A stretch of 64,000 bases of DNA from Holacanthus passer (taxonomy: Eukaryota > Chordata > Actinopteri > Pomacanthidae). How positions within the stretch are numbered: the first letter of the stretch is position 1; the number at the start of each line of letters is the position of its first letter. Below the pieces are notes generated by a model, which ran no database searches, had not been told where the DNA came from, and saw only the letters and a program-made list of their open reading frames with translations. The stretch lies in NCBI GenBank assembly GCA_025331565.1, contig JAFREQ010000042.1, positions 2,366,501 through 2,430,500 of the forward strand. The letters are read 5' to 3'. Shown here one piece after another: positions 10,801-23,800 of this stretch. The translations under genes were made by a program, and so were the position numbers.

Positions 10801-13800
10801 ATTTGACTCATAAATTTCACTTACACACAATTAATGCACATCATAGTTACATTAATGACTGTGTTTCTTTAAAAAAAAAAGCACATTAAAGAGCATTTGC
10901 ACTTTGATTTCTTGCCGTCATTGTAGCAGCACAGCTGACGAACACTCGTCAGAGAGTAACACCGATTCACCCACAGCTGTTACAGCGTGAAGGACTTCCT
11001 GCTCTGTGAAGTGGAATGATTTGTCATTACCAGTGATAGACGGCCAAAATACAGGAGGCAAGTTGGAAACTATCCAGGACAGTATTTTTTTCTATCAAAG
11101 GTTCAGAGATGGACGAGAATCTTGTTGTTTTAGTTTGCATAAAATATAGTTTGTTTTGCCTTTAAGACTGAAGCTCTGGCACAACAAGGTTCAACATTTT
11201 TTTTTTTTTAATGTTTAATTAAAAAGAACAAGACGCATACAAAAAGGAAAATCACAACAAAAAGATCTACAGGTAGCACAGAGAGTTTGTGGGTGCGTGT
11301 TCTTTACATCTACGCCCCCAAGGTCATTAAATTCAGTCAGGTTTATCCCGTGGGGAGCATGAATGTGCACACGACATTTCATGACAATATGCCAATTAAA
11401 TTTTGATATTTCATGTGTACAAGTGGAAAAGGCATTGATGGTTTGCTGAAGGTATTGGATTGACCTTGTTGATGGTCTTGTTTGCTTATGTAGGTCAGAC
11501 AGAGGCGTCAGTATTAAACTGAAACTGTTACATAACTGTTCAAAACTCCTTGTATGTTTAAGTGAAGGATCTGACTTCTTCCTCCATCACTGCAAATTAT
11601 AGAAAGTCTGAAAGAGGTGATATGTGTATTTGTACAATAACAGTGAGATTACAGGTTCACCACGTCGTGTTCTGTAAATGAAGCTAACAAACAAAGCAGT
11701 TATATTAAAGTACTTGTAAAAATTGTTTGTGCAGAGAAATATGAAAACACTAAAGGAGCTGATGTTGTGTGAAATTATGCCACGTTTTCTTTTTCAACCT
11801 CCTTCCTTCCTGTTGTCTGTGTGGTTCCAGAAACAACATGGCGACGTCCCTCCTTGTCGGCCGAGGCCCCACAGAGGCCGCTGGCACGACACCACCCGTC
11901 ACCATATGGTAAAACTGAGCCTTTATGTTCTTCCCCGTTCTCAGCCGACCGTTTCTAAACACGGAGAAAACAAGACGAGGATGAGGAAACAGAGCTGCGT
12001 CGAATGACAAAGACAGAGAGCTGATAATGACATGATATCTGTATTCGTTGGATTGTTTCCATCTGGAGGTCATGATTTAATTTTTCCACATTTCTCCTGT
12101 CAGACAGATTAAGCCTTTTGGCAATCAGTCATCAGCAGCAGTAATCTGCTTATTATCCTAAGAGCAGATTCCTTCAGCTCAGGACTTTAACTGACACAAT
12201 AAGTAATCACGCTATATTTCCAAGAGACTTAGTCACATTTTCCCAAAAGCCTTTAAAAAACCTTTGACAAATCCCTTGTAATACATTTCTGTGCTGTGTC
12301 CTACATTATCACGAGCCTCACTCACGGAGGAAATCCTGCATTTTCTTAATGACCGGCTTATTATGTTCCATCGCTGCCAGCATCCTCGCTAACGACATCT
12401 TAGCAGATAGCAGATGGTTTTCTTCTTTCTGCTGGCATGTGGCCTAAACACACTTAGAGGAGAAAACACGAGTGGGGAGGCTGTCAGCTGCGAGGGAGTC
12501 TGTCAGCGTTCAGCCAGACGAGCGTGATCCTCCTGAGAGAGAACGCAGTTTAATGAAGGCCACGTTTGGATCTGAGCAGCCTCTTTACTCAAGTACATAA
12601 GTACCAATTCCAGGTACTTGTACTACTCTTGAGTATTTCCATTTTATTCAGCTTCAAACTTCTACTCCACCACATCTCAGAGGGAGATACTTTTTACTCC
12701 ACTACATCTGTCTGACAGCTTTAGTTACAGTTACTTTACAGATTACTTACAGATTATGATAAACTGAATCAACTCTTTAAAAAGCCTCTTGGATCAAAAA
12801 GCATCGACACGAAGCTGAAAACAGGCTGTTTTTCTGATGAAGCTTTGTAGAGATACGTGGTTCTCACAGGACGAGCAGGCTACAAACACATGAAGAACCA
12901 ACACGTCTAAATCTCACTCATTTACATGTGACATCTCATATCTGTTCTGTATTATATTCTACTAAACCATGTTAACGTTATATTGACATGCTTTATCTTC
13001 TATATCATACTTCTGTTTCTTTAATCATTCAGGATTAGACCACAAGTCATGAAGCAAACGACAAAGCACGATTAATATTACAGAGCCCTCATTGTTGAGA
13101 CATGACCTGTGTTTCTGACGGACGGCTGCTCTCTTTCCTGTGACTGTTATTCACGTCAGCTGCAGCTCATGTGTCGTGGATCTGATGATGATGAATTTTA
13201 CTGGTCTGTGACGGAGGTCAACAAAGGCCGCACATTTCTTAATGCCCCTTTCAGCGAAGTGAGCGTCATTGTTATTTTGGGAGTCGCTTGTTTTCCTGCA
13301 GGCGGCTCCCTGGTCCCGGTCCGACCGGCGTCCGCGGCCGCGATGTGTGGCCTCTGGGGTCACGTGTTTACCTTCAGCTGGAGACGAGAGGATTTGATAT
13401 GCGACGAGCAGACAGCTCATGAATCACGGCGATGAGGAGCCATTAAGGGCCGATAGGATGAAACCAGGGACGTTAGTACAGAGCTGTGAAGGCCCCGGGG
13501 CCCAGCTCATTAATGACGACCCCTCAGTATGTGTTTATATATGGATCTGAGGAGAGGACACAAGAACAGAAGACAACTAATGTCCCATCTTGGCCTTAAA
13601 TTGCCTGTAAATTCAGTCCTTGTTTTGGTGTGAAGGAGAACAAATCAGTGTCTGTTTGCTCTGAAAATGTAAAAGCTTGGACAAACCAATATTAGGATGT
13701 CACACATCAAAATCTCAGTCACCTCTTCAAAGTAATTGTGTCGCCTCTCAAATCATTGATTCACCCACTTCCCACTCATTTTTCTGAAGTTCTTGTCCAG

Positions 13801-16800
13801 ATGTCTCTTTCTTATTTCTTTATAATCTGTTTGTCTTCAGCCAACGGATCCTGTCCAAAGACCAGTCAGTCCCCAGAGACGCCTGGTGTCGCCCTGAGGA
13901 AACTCACCATCAACAAACAGGTACGTCCGGAGCCTGAAGACAGAACGAGGTCGAGGTTTGAGGCCTCATGTATTGATGAAGATAAAGTTTCCCTTCATGG
14001 TTTTATTTTTTTGTCCACGCCGTCCTGTCATGGCTTTGAGTTTTAGTTATTTCCTGTTTTATTTTGATATGTCCTCAGGTGTGTTCAGGTGTCTTTACTT
14101 CCTGCCATTGTGTTTTTCCCATCTGTAGGATTGTTGGTTTGTGTCGAGTGCTCCAGCCTTTGCTTCTTTGTGTTTTTAAGTTCTTCCTGAGATCTTAGTT
14201 TTTTGCCTTTGCCCACTCCTTGTCAGATTAGTTGGTCTTGTTCTGACTGATCCTCTGTGTTCTGAACATTCTTGGATTGTTCTGTGGTTGTTACGTCTCC
14301 AAAATCCTAACAAATCACTGTTGAACAATAAATCTGTTTTGTGATGTGACGACATTTTGGTTAAGCTTTGTTTGTTTTGACCTTCATGTTTAGATAATTA
14401 AGGTTCGGGAACAATCGTGGTCGAGCTGTAACTGGAAACAAGAACGAGACAAAGTGCTGAACATTCCTGGTTTTCAGCTTCTGAACTCTGCTGCATTTTC
14501 TGTTTTAAATTGTTGATTATCTTTGGGATAAGAAATGTTGGTCGGACAAAACAGACAACCTAAAGACTTCAGGTTGGACTCAGACGACTTCAAATCGATT
14601 TCTCACAATATTTAATAAAGGATAATTTGATAGCTGTCCTGACTGGCCGCGCTGGCTCCTTCCTCCCGTGCCAGCATCAGTTTCAGTCGACAGCACGATA
14701 TCAGTATTTCCATGATATGAAGCTGCCGCGGTCTGTCCGGCGAAGGCAGGGCCGCTCCTGCAGCTCTGATGAACCCGGGCCAACTTCGATTACACGCCAA
14801 CCCACGTGACTAATTACGAGTCAGATGAGGGCAGACCGTGTCATGATCACACAGGAGAGTATAGATGGACAGACAGTCGGGCCATATGGGCGGCTGAGAC
14901 CTGGACTCCACTTGTCAGAATTCGTCAGCTTCGGGAAGGAGGCCAGCCAAGACGGGCGAGGGCTCACGCTGGGAGGGCCGCGGGTCTCGAAACCTGGACT
15001 GGGATCGTGCTGGTGAATCTGGCCGCCGCCATGTTCTGTGCGGCGAAGGTGAGAGCGCGGCCGTCGTGCTGCTGGGTGGGGTCGGTGCTGGCTGTGGTGC
15101 TGCTGTCGGACCAGGTGGATGTTGTGAGAAGGTGTGAGGGCTGCGGCGGTCACGTGTTTAGCTGCAGCTTGTGTTTGACGCCTCGGGGCGAAGCGCCGTC
15201 ATGAGAGGGAGATGATGTAGCTGCTGCCGCCTCGCACGCACGTACTAACTGTAAGCATGAGCAAATATGTCAGTGTTTGTGCGGCATGTTGACGTGCAGT
15301 CCCTCCTCTGCACACCTTTATAATACGATGCTAAACACACATTTCTTCCAACACATAAACACACAATCAGAGAGGCTGCGTCTCATTGGCTGCCTACTTT
15401 CCCTCCTCCTGCTCTCTCTCTCTCTCTGTCTCTCGTCCCTCCTCCAGTTTGCCTCCCAATCGTAATTAGCCTTTTAAAGCTCATCATTCAACCATTTGCA
15501 TCAAACAAAAAGCTCCACCGCCTCCTCCTCCACCTTCACTGCTGCTCCCTCCTCCCTCACTATCTGCCTCTCTGGGGACGAAGGTGTGGCAGAGATCATG
15601 TAAATAAACCCCCTCCTCCTCCTCCTCCTCTTACTCCCTCTCTCTTTTTCACATCCTTGCTTTTAGGCTCCAGCTTCTCCATCCATGAACTGTCTCTCTC
15701 TGTCTCTCTCTTTCTGCATGGACATCATTGGGTGAGGGGTGGAGGTGAGGTGGACCGGTGGGGTTGGAGGGGGGTGTGGAGCCCCTCAGAGGCAGCATCC
15801 ATCTCCTCGCAGCCTTCAACCTTAAAACACGTGTGACAGCAGCTTAACTGGAGGCTAGACTTCATCACGCTCTCACAGCCGCCACCAACTCCCCCTGCAA
15901 CCCCACTCCTCCCCCTCCTCACCCCTAACACTACCTCCCCCCACTCACACACCCCTCCTCCTCCCCCCCGCAACACGACTCCTCTCCACTCACTCTGTAG
16001 CTTGTGAGACTGAAGGCAGCCTCGGTGCGTGGAGGGAGAGACTGAGAGAGAGAGGAGAGAGCGAGGCTTTCCCAGAATAGAGAAGCAGGAGGAGGTGAGA
16101 GGGATGATGATGGAAGCCAGCTTTGACACGGAGGAGAGTTTTGACGATCCTTCCTGTCTCGCCCCGCAGCCCCCAGGCTCGGTGTCGCCGGCCAAGAGGC
16201 AGATCAAGGAGGTCAAGGAGACCAAGATCACTGTGAGTACAACTTCTTCCTCTTCTCCTTCCATCTTCTCCTGTCGCTCCATCTCCGTCCTCTCTGAGTC
16301 TCCTCGTGTGGCAGAAGTTCACGTCTCTTCTCTGTATCATCTGTTGACATCGTCCTCAAGCTCGCAGCTCAGATCATGATGCATTATGGGTTCTGGTGGA
16401 GTAACGTGCATATTTAAAAAAAAAACATTAGTCTGAATTAGGAAGCGGTCCAGGACTCTTACTCATTTCCATCTGACTGACTGACTGGCCTCGATCTATA
16501 ATATTGATCCAGTGCCTGTCAGTGATAAATTAATGCCCTCAAGACGGAGCTGAAATGTGTTTCTTCACACTGCAGTTTTCAGCATATTGAAATGTTATGG
16601 GAGTGAGTGAAGAGTCCGGAGCTGATCCTGCAGACCCTGCTGGTATTTTTAGAACCGAGCAGTCTTCGGTCAGATAAAGATCTCGATCTCTGAGTGTTTG
16701 TATCGTCGAGTTAGTGCTCGGCGTGATGCTCCTCTACCCCAAAGGGCTCCACATCTAATCTGCAGGGCAGCGCGGGTCACCCGGCGCCGCTGCTTGTCGT

Positions 16801-19800
16801 CCAGCAGCGAACACTTTGTGCACTAGACTGCGAGGAACTCCCCCTTCGCTCATAGTGAAGTGTAGTGTTTGAGTCCTTTGCAGCAGTCTGTGATGAGGAA
16901 AAACGAGATGTATTCTGTGAAGTATCTTTGTCTCAAGACGCCAGACGGTGGCTGTGGTTATATAATCTCTCATAATGACGGGAGGAGGGGGGTGAGGACG
17001 AGGGTGAGGCGACCATGTGGTGTGTTGACGGTGAGGGGAAGGCAGACAGAGGTGGTTTTGTGTCTCTCGGCGGGTTCGCTGACCTGCCGCAGCCGCGGGA
17101 GCCGTCGGTCTGCCGATTGTGAAAAAATCCCCCGTCGGGCCTGCGAGGGATGCAGCGGGTCCAGTTTCCATGGCGACAAAAGCTATAGCACTGATTAATG
17201 GGTGTTGAAATGGAAAACACTGGCATCGGAGGAGGAGGAGGAGGAGGAGGAGGCCATTCAGATAGTCACTGAAGACATACTGTTTGAAAAAAAACAAAGG
17301 CTTTCACTGCTCATTGTTGACACTGAATCCTCATGTAGAGCTGAGGCATGAGAGCAACATCCCTTCATATTTATTTATTTCATGTGTATTTGCACAGGAC
17401 TCATTTAGAGCTGAGGCTAATTCACAATGCCCCAGATAAAACTCCAAATCCACTCCAGAGACAAAAACACAAACACACAGAAACATTAAAAACAGCAAAC
17501 TGAGAATTCACAAAGACACGAAGTGTAACAGGATAATAAGGAGAAGCAGCGGATCTTTCATGACTGATCCCTCTTCAATTAGCTCCTCATCACCAGGATT
17601 AAAGAGCTCATTCGTGATGCTGCAGCTGCTGCGTGGATTCGGATCCTCCGTGTTCACTGCGGCTGAGTGAACACGGATCATGAGACGTTTCTGCTGCAGT
17701 TCACGAGGACGGACAAACACACAGGTGTATAACAAAGCTGTAGCGGCGGCTGCATGACGTCAGCCCGTGTCTTTTTTGTTCGCCGCGGTGCACCTCGCGT
17801 TACACAACCCTCCGCCGTTGTCATGGAGACACACGCATCCACGGCTGCTGGCAAAATGGACCCTTCACACACACCAGAGCGTCACCTCGTCTCCACAGCA
17901 AACATGCATGTGTTTCTGCAGTTCGACTTGTTGCTATGCGGCTCGCGCTCAGCGGCTCGTTAGAGAGCGTCATCAGGCTTCGTTGGCGGGACTCGGATCA
18001 GGCGTTCTGATTGGTCGCTGAAGGAGGAGAAGAAAGGGATGGAGGGAAGAAAAGGCAGCAGTGGATGGAGAGGAAGTCTGAGATTGTTTTGTTATGGGAA
18101 GGTGTGTGTGTGTGTGTGTGTGGTGGGGGTCTTCTACAGCAAAAGTAATTTGTTGCTTAGCAACAGCAGCAGAGCATCCTGCAGTGTGATTGGCTGAGAT
18201 ACTCTCAGAAATGGATGTGAGCGAGGCAGGAAGTGTTTCAGCCGTTTGTTCGAAATCATTATTTTTATGTCTCTCACGGGCCATTTCTTTTTCCGCTGTG
18301 TCATGATTTTTATTTCCTGCATTCAGCAAAACAAAATAAATAAATAAATGAGTTTAAAAAAAAAACAACATAAAGATGTGTAATGAAACAAGTGTTGCCT
18401 GTAGCCTGGATTCAAAACTCTCACGAGAGGGAACGTTCATGTGCTGAGCGAGGACAAAATGTCCCAATTCACTCGACAAATCGTCCTGAATGTTGCTCGC
18501 AGCTTCGCTTTGTGCTGAGCCGAAACATTCAGGGAGGAAGTGTGGTGGCAACACGTCGAGTCCAACAGCCCGACTTCAAACAGCCTCACAGCGGCCTCAG
18601 ATCCTTCACAAGGATTTATTACACACCGTGTCACAAAGGTAATCTGTATTAATATTTAATTCCCGACCTCGGAGCGCCTCAGCCGGCGGCCGCAAAGGAG
18701 AAGTGAGTTCGCCGGACGGCCTTCCTTTAGATAAATGGTCTCATTTTCTGCTGGATGTGAGAGGCAGATAAACAACAGTCATGATAGATGTGGAGCCGCT
18801 GTAATGGAAAATGTGCTGCCCGCGACAATCAGGATGATCTGTGAGGCAGAAAATGAACAAAGTGACCGGACGGCACACGAGTAAATCCTTCAAATTACAA
18901 ACTGACTTAATGTGTCTCCTGTTTTTAATTCACGTCCTTCGCCGCTCCTGTTTTCGTCGTATCCGTCTGGCGAGTAGCCATATTAGTATTTTCTCTGGAC
19001 TCCAGTGATTATATAACAGACGGAGTATTACTCATCTGTTTTTGAAGCTGTTTATTGGGAGCCATTGAGATCAAGTGCTGCGGTGGCAGTGCAGAGAATG
19101 AAGAGGTCAACGTGGAGCGTTCGGCTTCTTCCTGCTCACTGTTTGTTTATAGCTGCGGCTTCATGCAAAGCTACACACCTCCGGCCGTGAGTCACACCGA
19201 GCAGCTGCAGCTGAGATGCTTCGCATTAAGGCAGTATATTTAATAAAGAGAATTATCACCAGCTCTGCAGCTCCACATGGTTTTCTGCCTCTTTCAGTGT
19301 TTTCCAGTTTAACCGTCTTCATCAAACCCAACATATAAAACTGACTGTAGCTGATGAACACAGCACCAAACAGCAGACAGACAAAGTGAGTGATCGTTAA
19401 AAGAGAGTAAATATTAGATATTGGATTGGTGGTAGAAGTATTCAGATCTCTGACTTAAGTAAAAGTACTAATACCAAAAATCTTCATTTGTAAAGAAAGT
19501 AAAGCTGTCAGAGAAATGCAGTGAAGTAAAAAGTACAGTATTCCCTCTGAGATGTGCAGTAGAAGCAGATCGTCGCATGACCTCAATCTCAACCGTGGTA
19601 CTTCAGAACAGTCCTTACAAATCAATATTCTTTTATTGACAATGAAGAAAACACCATCCTGTACGTGATGTGAAAGAAGTCGCTCGTACTGATGAGCCTG
19701 CAGAGAATTATCATCTGAATCTGCAGCTTTATATTGAGTTTCATTTTTTAGCTGTTCGGCCACAACTTCACTGTTTTGGTTCGATGGTCTCAGCATCGTT

Positions 19801-20799
19801 TTCAGCCCCAGCAGCTGTTTCCAGAGAAGAAGCTCTAAAAACACTGAACACAGCCTGCAAACAGCTGCTCGACACAGATCTGCTCCTCAGGAGTTGGTGG
19901 AGACCAAAAACAGAGCTGAAAGACAGTGACTTCATCAGGTGACACAAACACAACTGAAAATGAAGGATGAGCAGCTGTTTGCTAAAGTTCAACAGTTTAA
20001 AGAAAGAAATAACATGTCAGTGTTGTGTTTGATGTGTTGACTCATGAAGAGCAGCAGGTGAGAAACATGGTCGTATTAAGAGAACGATGCTCCTTGATTC
20101 CAGTGAAAGACACTGACCTGCCTCATGCAGAAAACCGTCCTCGGGCTTTCACAATTTCAAGCCAATAAGACTATAACTGATGTGCATTTTTAATGGAACA
20201 TATGGCTAAATTTTTAATAAGACGAGGAGTTAATCGTGTAAAAAGTCCTGCAGGGCCAAAGCGATTTGGACTGTGACCAGTACCATCCTGCCTCTCTCAT
20301 CTTCGCCTCGGTCTTCAGGACCCGAGCTGGTGAACATGAATGTGCACTGGGCTGACATCGTGCTGTTCGGACCGTTCAGCCGATTCCCGTCACACCTTTA
20401 TTTGAAACGTGAAAGCGAAGCAGGAGCCGGTCGGTTAATGCTGCGCTTCGGTCCGTGTGACGGCGCCGAGCTCACGCAGGACTCGCTGTGACTCACTTTG
20501 TTTTGGTGCGTTTGTGGATGAAGCGTCCTGTGTGGATGCCCGTGGAGTCTGCGGCAGCGGTCGACATGGCACCGAGGGTCTGTGGCGCTGCCAGCAGGGA
20601 GGGCTCACAGATGGTGAACATTACATAATTGCAGCCCCAGGAGTAATTGAAGACGCTGTGGAGCATGAAGTCTGTGTTCAGGCTGAGAGCCGGGTGTTTA
20701 TCTGCAACACCACATACTCTCAAGTGGATAAAGTTCGTTTGTTCAATTTGAGGGAGACACTGAAGTACAAAAGGTTTCTGTCTGTTTTCTGTGTGAACA

Positions 20800-20845
<46 letters not shown>

Positions 20846-23800
20846 TCTCTCTCGCCCTGAAGGCCCATGGGTCACCTTCTAACATCACCACATTCATGTG
20901 TTTACTCATGCCTGACCTTTTTCCTCTCATCTGCATGAACTAAAACCGGCCTGTGACCTCGCTCTCTCTTCACGACATCATTCGACCGCACTCCTCATGT
21001 TATTGCTTCTCATCTCTAAAATCTCTTTGCGCTTCAGATCAACTGTGTGACTTTCCCTCTGCCTGGAGAAGGTCCGGAGCAGCAGCTCCTGAAGCCCAAC
21101 GAATGGAGCTACTGCGACTACTTCTGGGTGAGTTCTACAGTAAAACTGATCCTGGGGACGGTGATAAGTGCCACTTCATATCGAGAACCAAGAGCAGGAT
21201 ATCACTGTCCTCTGGCAAACATGTAGCTCTATATTGCTATCTGCTCATGAAATCACCTAAATTGCATCATCATACACTTAAGTAGAATTAATTTCACTCA
21301 GCATGTTCAGTCAGATCAGTCGGATCAAGTTGGACAGGAGCAACAAAAGACTGTGAAAGTTGTGGCCTGATTGAAAACACCTGTTTGGATCCTTCCACAG
21401 GTGAACAGGTTGATTGGTAACAGGTGATAGGATCATGATTGGGTATGAAAGGTTCATCCTGGAAAGATGGAGAGAGGTTCAACACTTTGTGAACACATGG
21501 TTGTAGAAAGCAGATTAATACATGGACACTTCAGAAAACTGTGTTATTTTAAACTTCTGTCAGCTTAAAAATACATGTTTGTTCCAAATGACCACCTACA
21601 AGAAAATCTCCAGAAGCTTCCTGTCAACATCCTGTTTTGTTGTTGACCTTTAGAACAAATCTGTGCTGGTAAATGTAAAGTGCATTTAAAAGCTAAATGC
21701 TTGCATTAAATTATGTGACTGAACTTTGCTGTGCGCTGACAGAAAGCCGTCAATACGCTTTTCTTTTTCACAAATGGATCCACTCTACATCTCGTTTAGC
21801 AAAAGCGTCTCGTTTAGCAAAAGATTCAGTTGTCCTTCATGTTGGAGGATCGCAGACCGATCGACCGGCGTCTCCGCAGACACGACGATCAGCACGCTTC
21901 ACATCTCCCCTGTGGCTCCTGTAATTTTCACTTTCCATACATTTCCATTCTAGATTAGATTTGTATTGGAAAACCCTTCAGCCTCCAAAACTGACTGAAA
22001 TCTGAAGCGTGTTTCCTTCGTCACTGTTTGGCTCCTTGTTTGCAGCCTGTCGGGTCGTCTGGCTTGTGCGTCCGCTGACCTGCTGCTCAGACCTGCTGTG
22101 TGAAGCAAATCTGGCACCTCTGGTCTCGCACATCAGGCCTGTCGCAAACAAGACGAAGTGCTGCACGTCCACGCATCCCGCTCAGAAACACACACGTAAC
22201 ACACGTCCGCCCATCCGGTGATTGACGCACACACACCAACGCATGTCCTGCTTGACATGCAAGTGTGAGTCACACATTCAGCGCTGATTCTCGCAAACCC
22301 CTACACGCTCTCAAACCTAAACAACAAAGAGGTGTTACTGGATCCATGAAGTCAGGCCTGTGTTTGAGTGACGCTCTCCTCCTCCTCCTCCTCAGACCGA
22401 CAAGAAGGACCCCCAGGGGACCACCTCGGTGGCGGGCTTCGAGGTTCTCCTGCAGAAGCAGCTGAAGGGCAAACAGATGCAGAAAGAGATGGCTGAGTTT
22501 ATCCACGAGAGGTAACAGCTTCCTTTCAGATAAACAACAACAACAACAACAAAACAGAGGCTTTTGACTAATTAATGAATGAATTAACAGGAACGTCTCT
22601 GGAGGCAGAAATATTCCCTTTGGAGGAGCCAGAGAGAGAGAGAGAGAAGTTGTTTGCATGAAACAAACTCAAAGCTAATTATTCTGTCAGCGACCTCCTC
22701 TCTGAAAAGATCAAGCTGGTGATGATATATGTTTCTCTTATTGTCAACAAATCCCATGAAAATACCAAAACAAACAATTGATTGATCCCAGTAACGAATC
22801 TGTCTCGAGCTCCATTGTTGTCCAGAATCACATGCGTGAGCCTCATTGGTGCACGTGTCGCATGTGAAAGTGTGAGATGATCGTAAACAGACTGAAATAG
22901 AAGGCTCAGATTATTGAAGGATCTGTAGGTGAAGGTTCCAGCTGAGGGATGCATCCAGTAATTAAAGCTCCTCTAGGTCTTAACGAAGCAGCCGAGGACA
23001 CAGGAAATGACAGACTGTCGAGCTCCTGCTGAATCTGAAGCAGGATGTCAAAAAACAACATGAATAATTAGGAGCTCGGTTCAAACTTTACATCCGATCT
23101 CACGCCTCTCGATATAATTAGCTTCACCTCATTCTATGAAAGCTTTGTTCACATCCTGGTCCGAGTCGTGGGAAGTTAATGAGGATTCTTTCAGTGGATT
23201 TCTATTCAGCGCTGACCTTTCTGTGTTGTTTCGCTGAGCCGCTCGGTGCCGCGAGTATCCCACCGTTAAGACAAAGAACGGGTCCCGTGACCTTCTTTAG
23301 GTGACAGATTGACTCAGGTGTGGATGGTGAATGTGACGGCGGTGGAGGAAGTCAGTGTCACAAAGGGCACCAACATGGCTCCGGTGGTTGAACGGCCCTC
23401 AGGGCAAATAAGAGCGCATCTCATTTCCATCTCTCAAATGGAAAATGAGAACAGCGGCTCTGAAAATGTGTGTTCTGTAAAATACTGCAGAATTTTTCAC
23501 GAGTGCTTTGGGATTATGGGTGCGCAGGGGTCGGGCCTTTCGGGTTTCAGCCTCTGCAGCAAATTGTTGGAGAAATTTCTGTCGTTCTGCTGCAGTGCAC
23601 CCCTGAAATCATCTGTGTTAAAGCGTTTTTTTTCTCTCTTCACTACAGCCGATTCTGTCCCGCTTTGAGCAGCTCAGGGTTTCACATCCTGCTTCTCTGT
23701 GTTTCAGGATAAAGATTGAAGAAGAATATGCCAAGAACCTCTCCAAGCTGTCTCTGAGCCCTCTGGCATTGCAGGAGGAAGGGTGAGCGCAGTAAACAGA

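Larger units (their letters stand above)
8474..11908 (+). other. gas7: GAS7 WW-domain exon pair (8474-8597 and 11831-11908)
   Basis: The first exon encodes LPPGWRSYTSPEGLRYYVN and ends in phase 1. The second starts by completing E of the ETTWRRPS stretch. Together they carry both signature tryptophans, the tyrosine pair YY and the closing proline. WW domains bind proline-rich ligands. The intron splits the domain between the second and third strands. Confidence 0.93.
13841..16232 (+). other. gas7: GAS7 linker exons between WW and F-BAR (13841-13920 and 16170-16232)
   Basis: The first exon encodes ANGSCPKTSQSPETPGVALR and onward, and ends in phase 0 after NKQ. The second, used as an internal exon from the 3' splice site ccccgcag (ending 16169), gives PPGSVSPAKRQIKEVKETKI then T. 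It leads into INCVTF of the next exon, where human GAS7 has KENTIT followed by INCVTF. The linker is Ser/Pro-rich and less conserved than the two domains. Confidence 0.85.

Noticed and set aside
16029..16103. Upstream extension of the GAS7 alternative exon (EGETERERRERGF)
   Set aside because: It would start at GTG and is made of GA-rich sequence. The first ATG in frame is 16104.
15725..16282. A 185-codon minus-strand open frame with Gly- and Ser-rich content
   Set aside because: It is antisense to CT-rich and GA-rich low-complexity sequence and to the GAS7 exon at 16104-16232. The composition explains the lack of stops.
16755..17297. A 180-codon minus-strand open frame
   Set aside because: It crosses the (GGA)n run and CpG-rich regulatory-like sequence. 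No similarity to a known protein.
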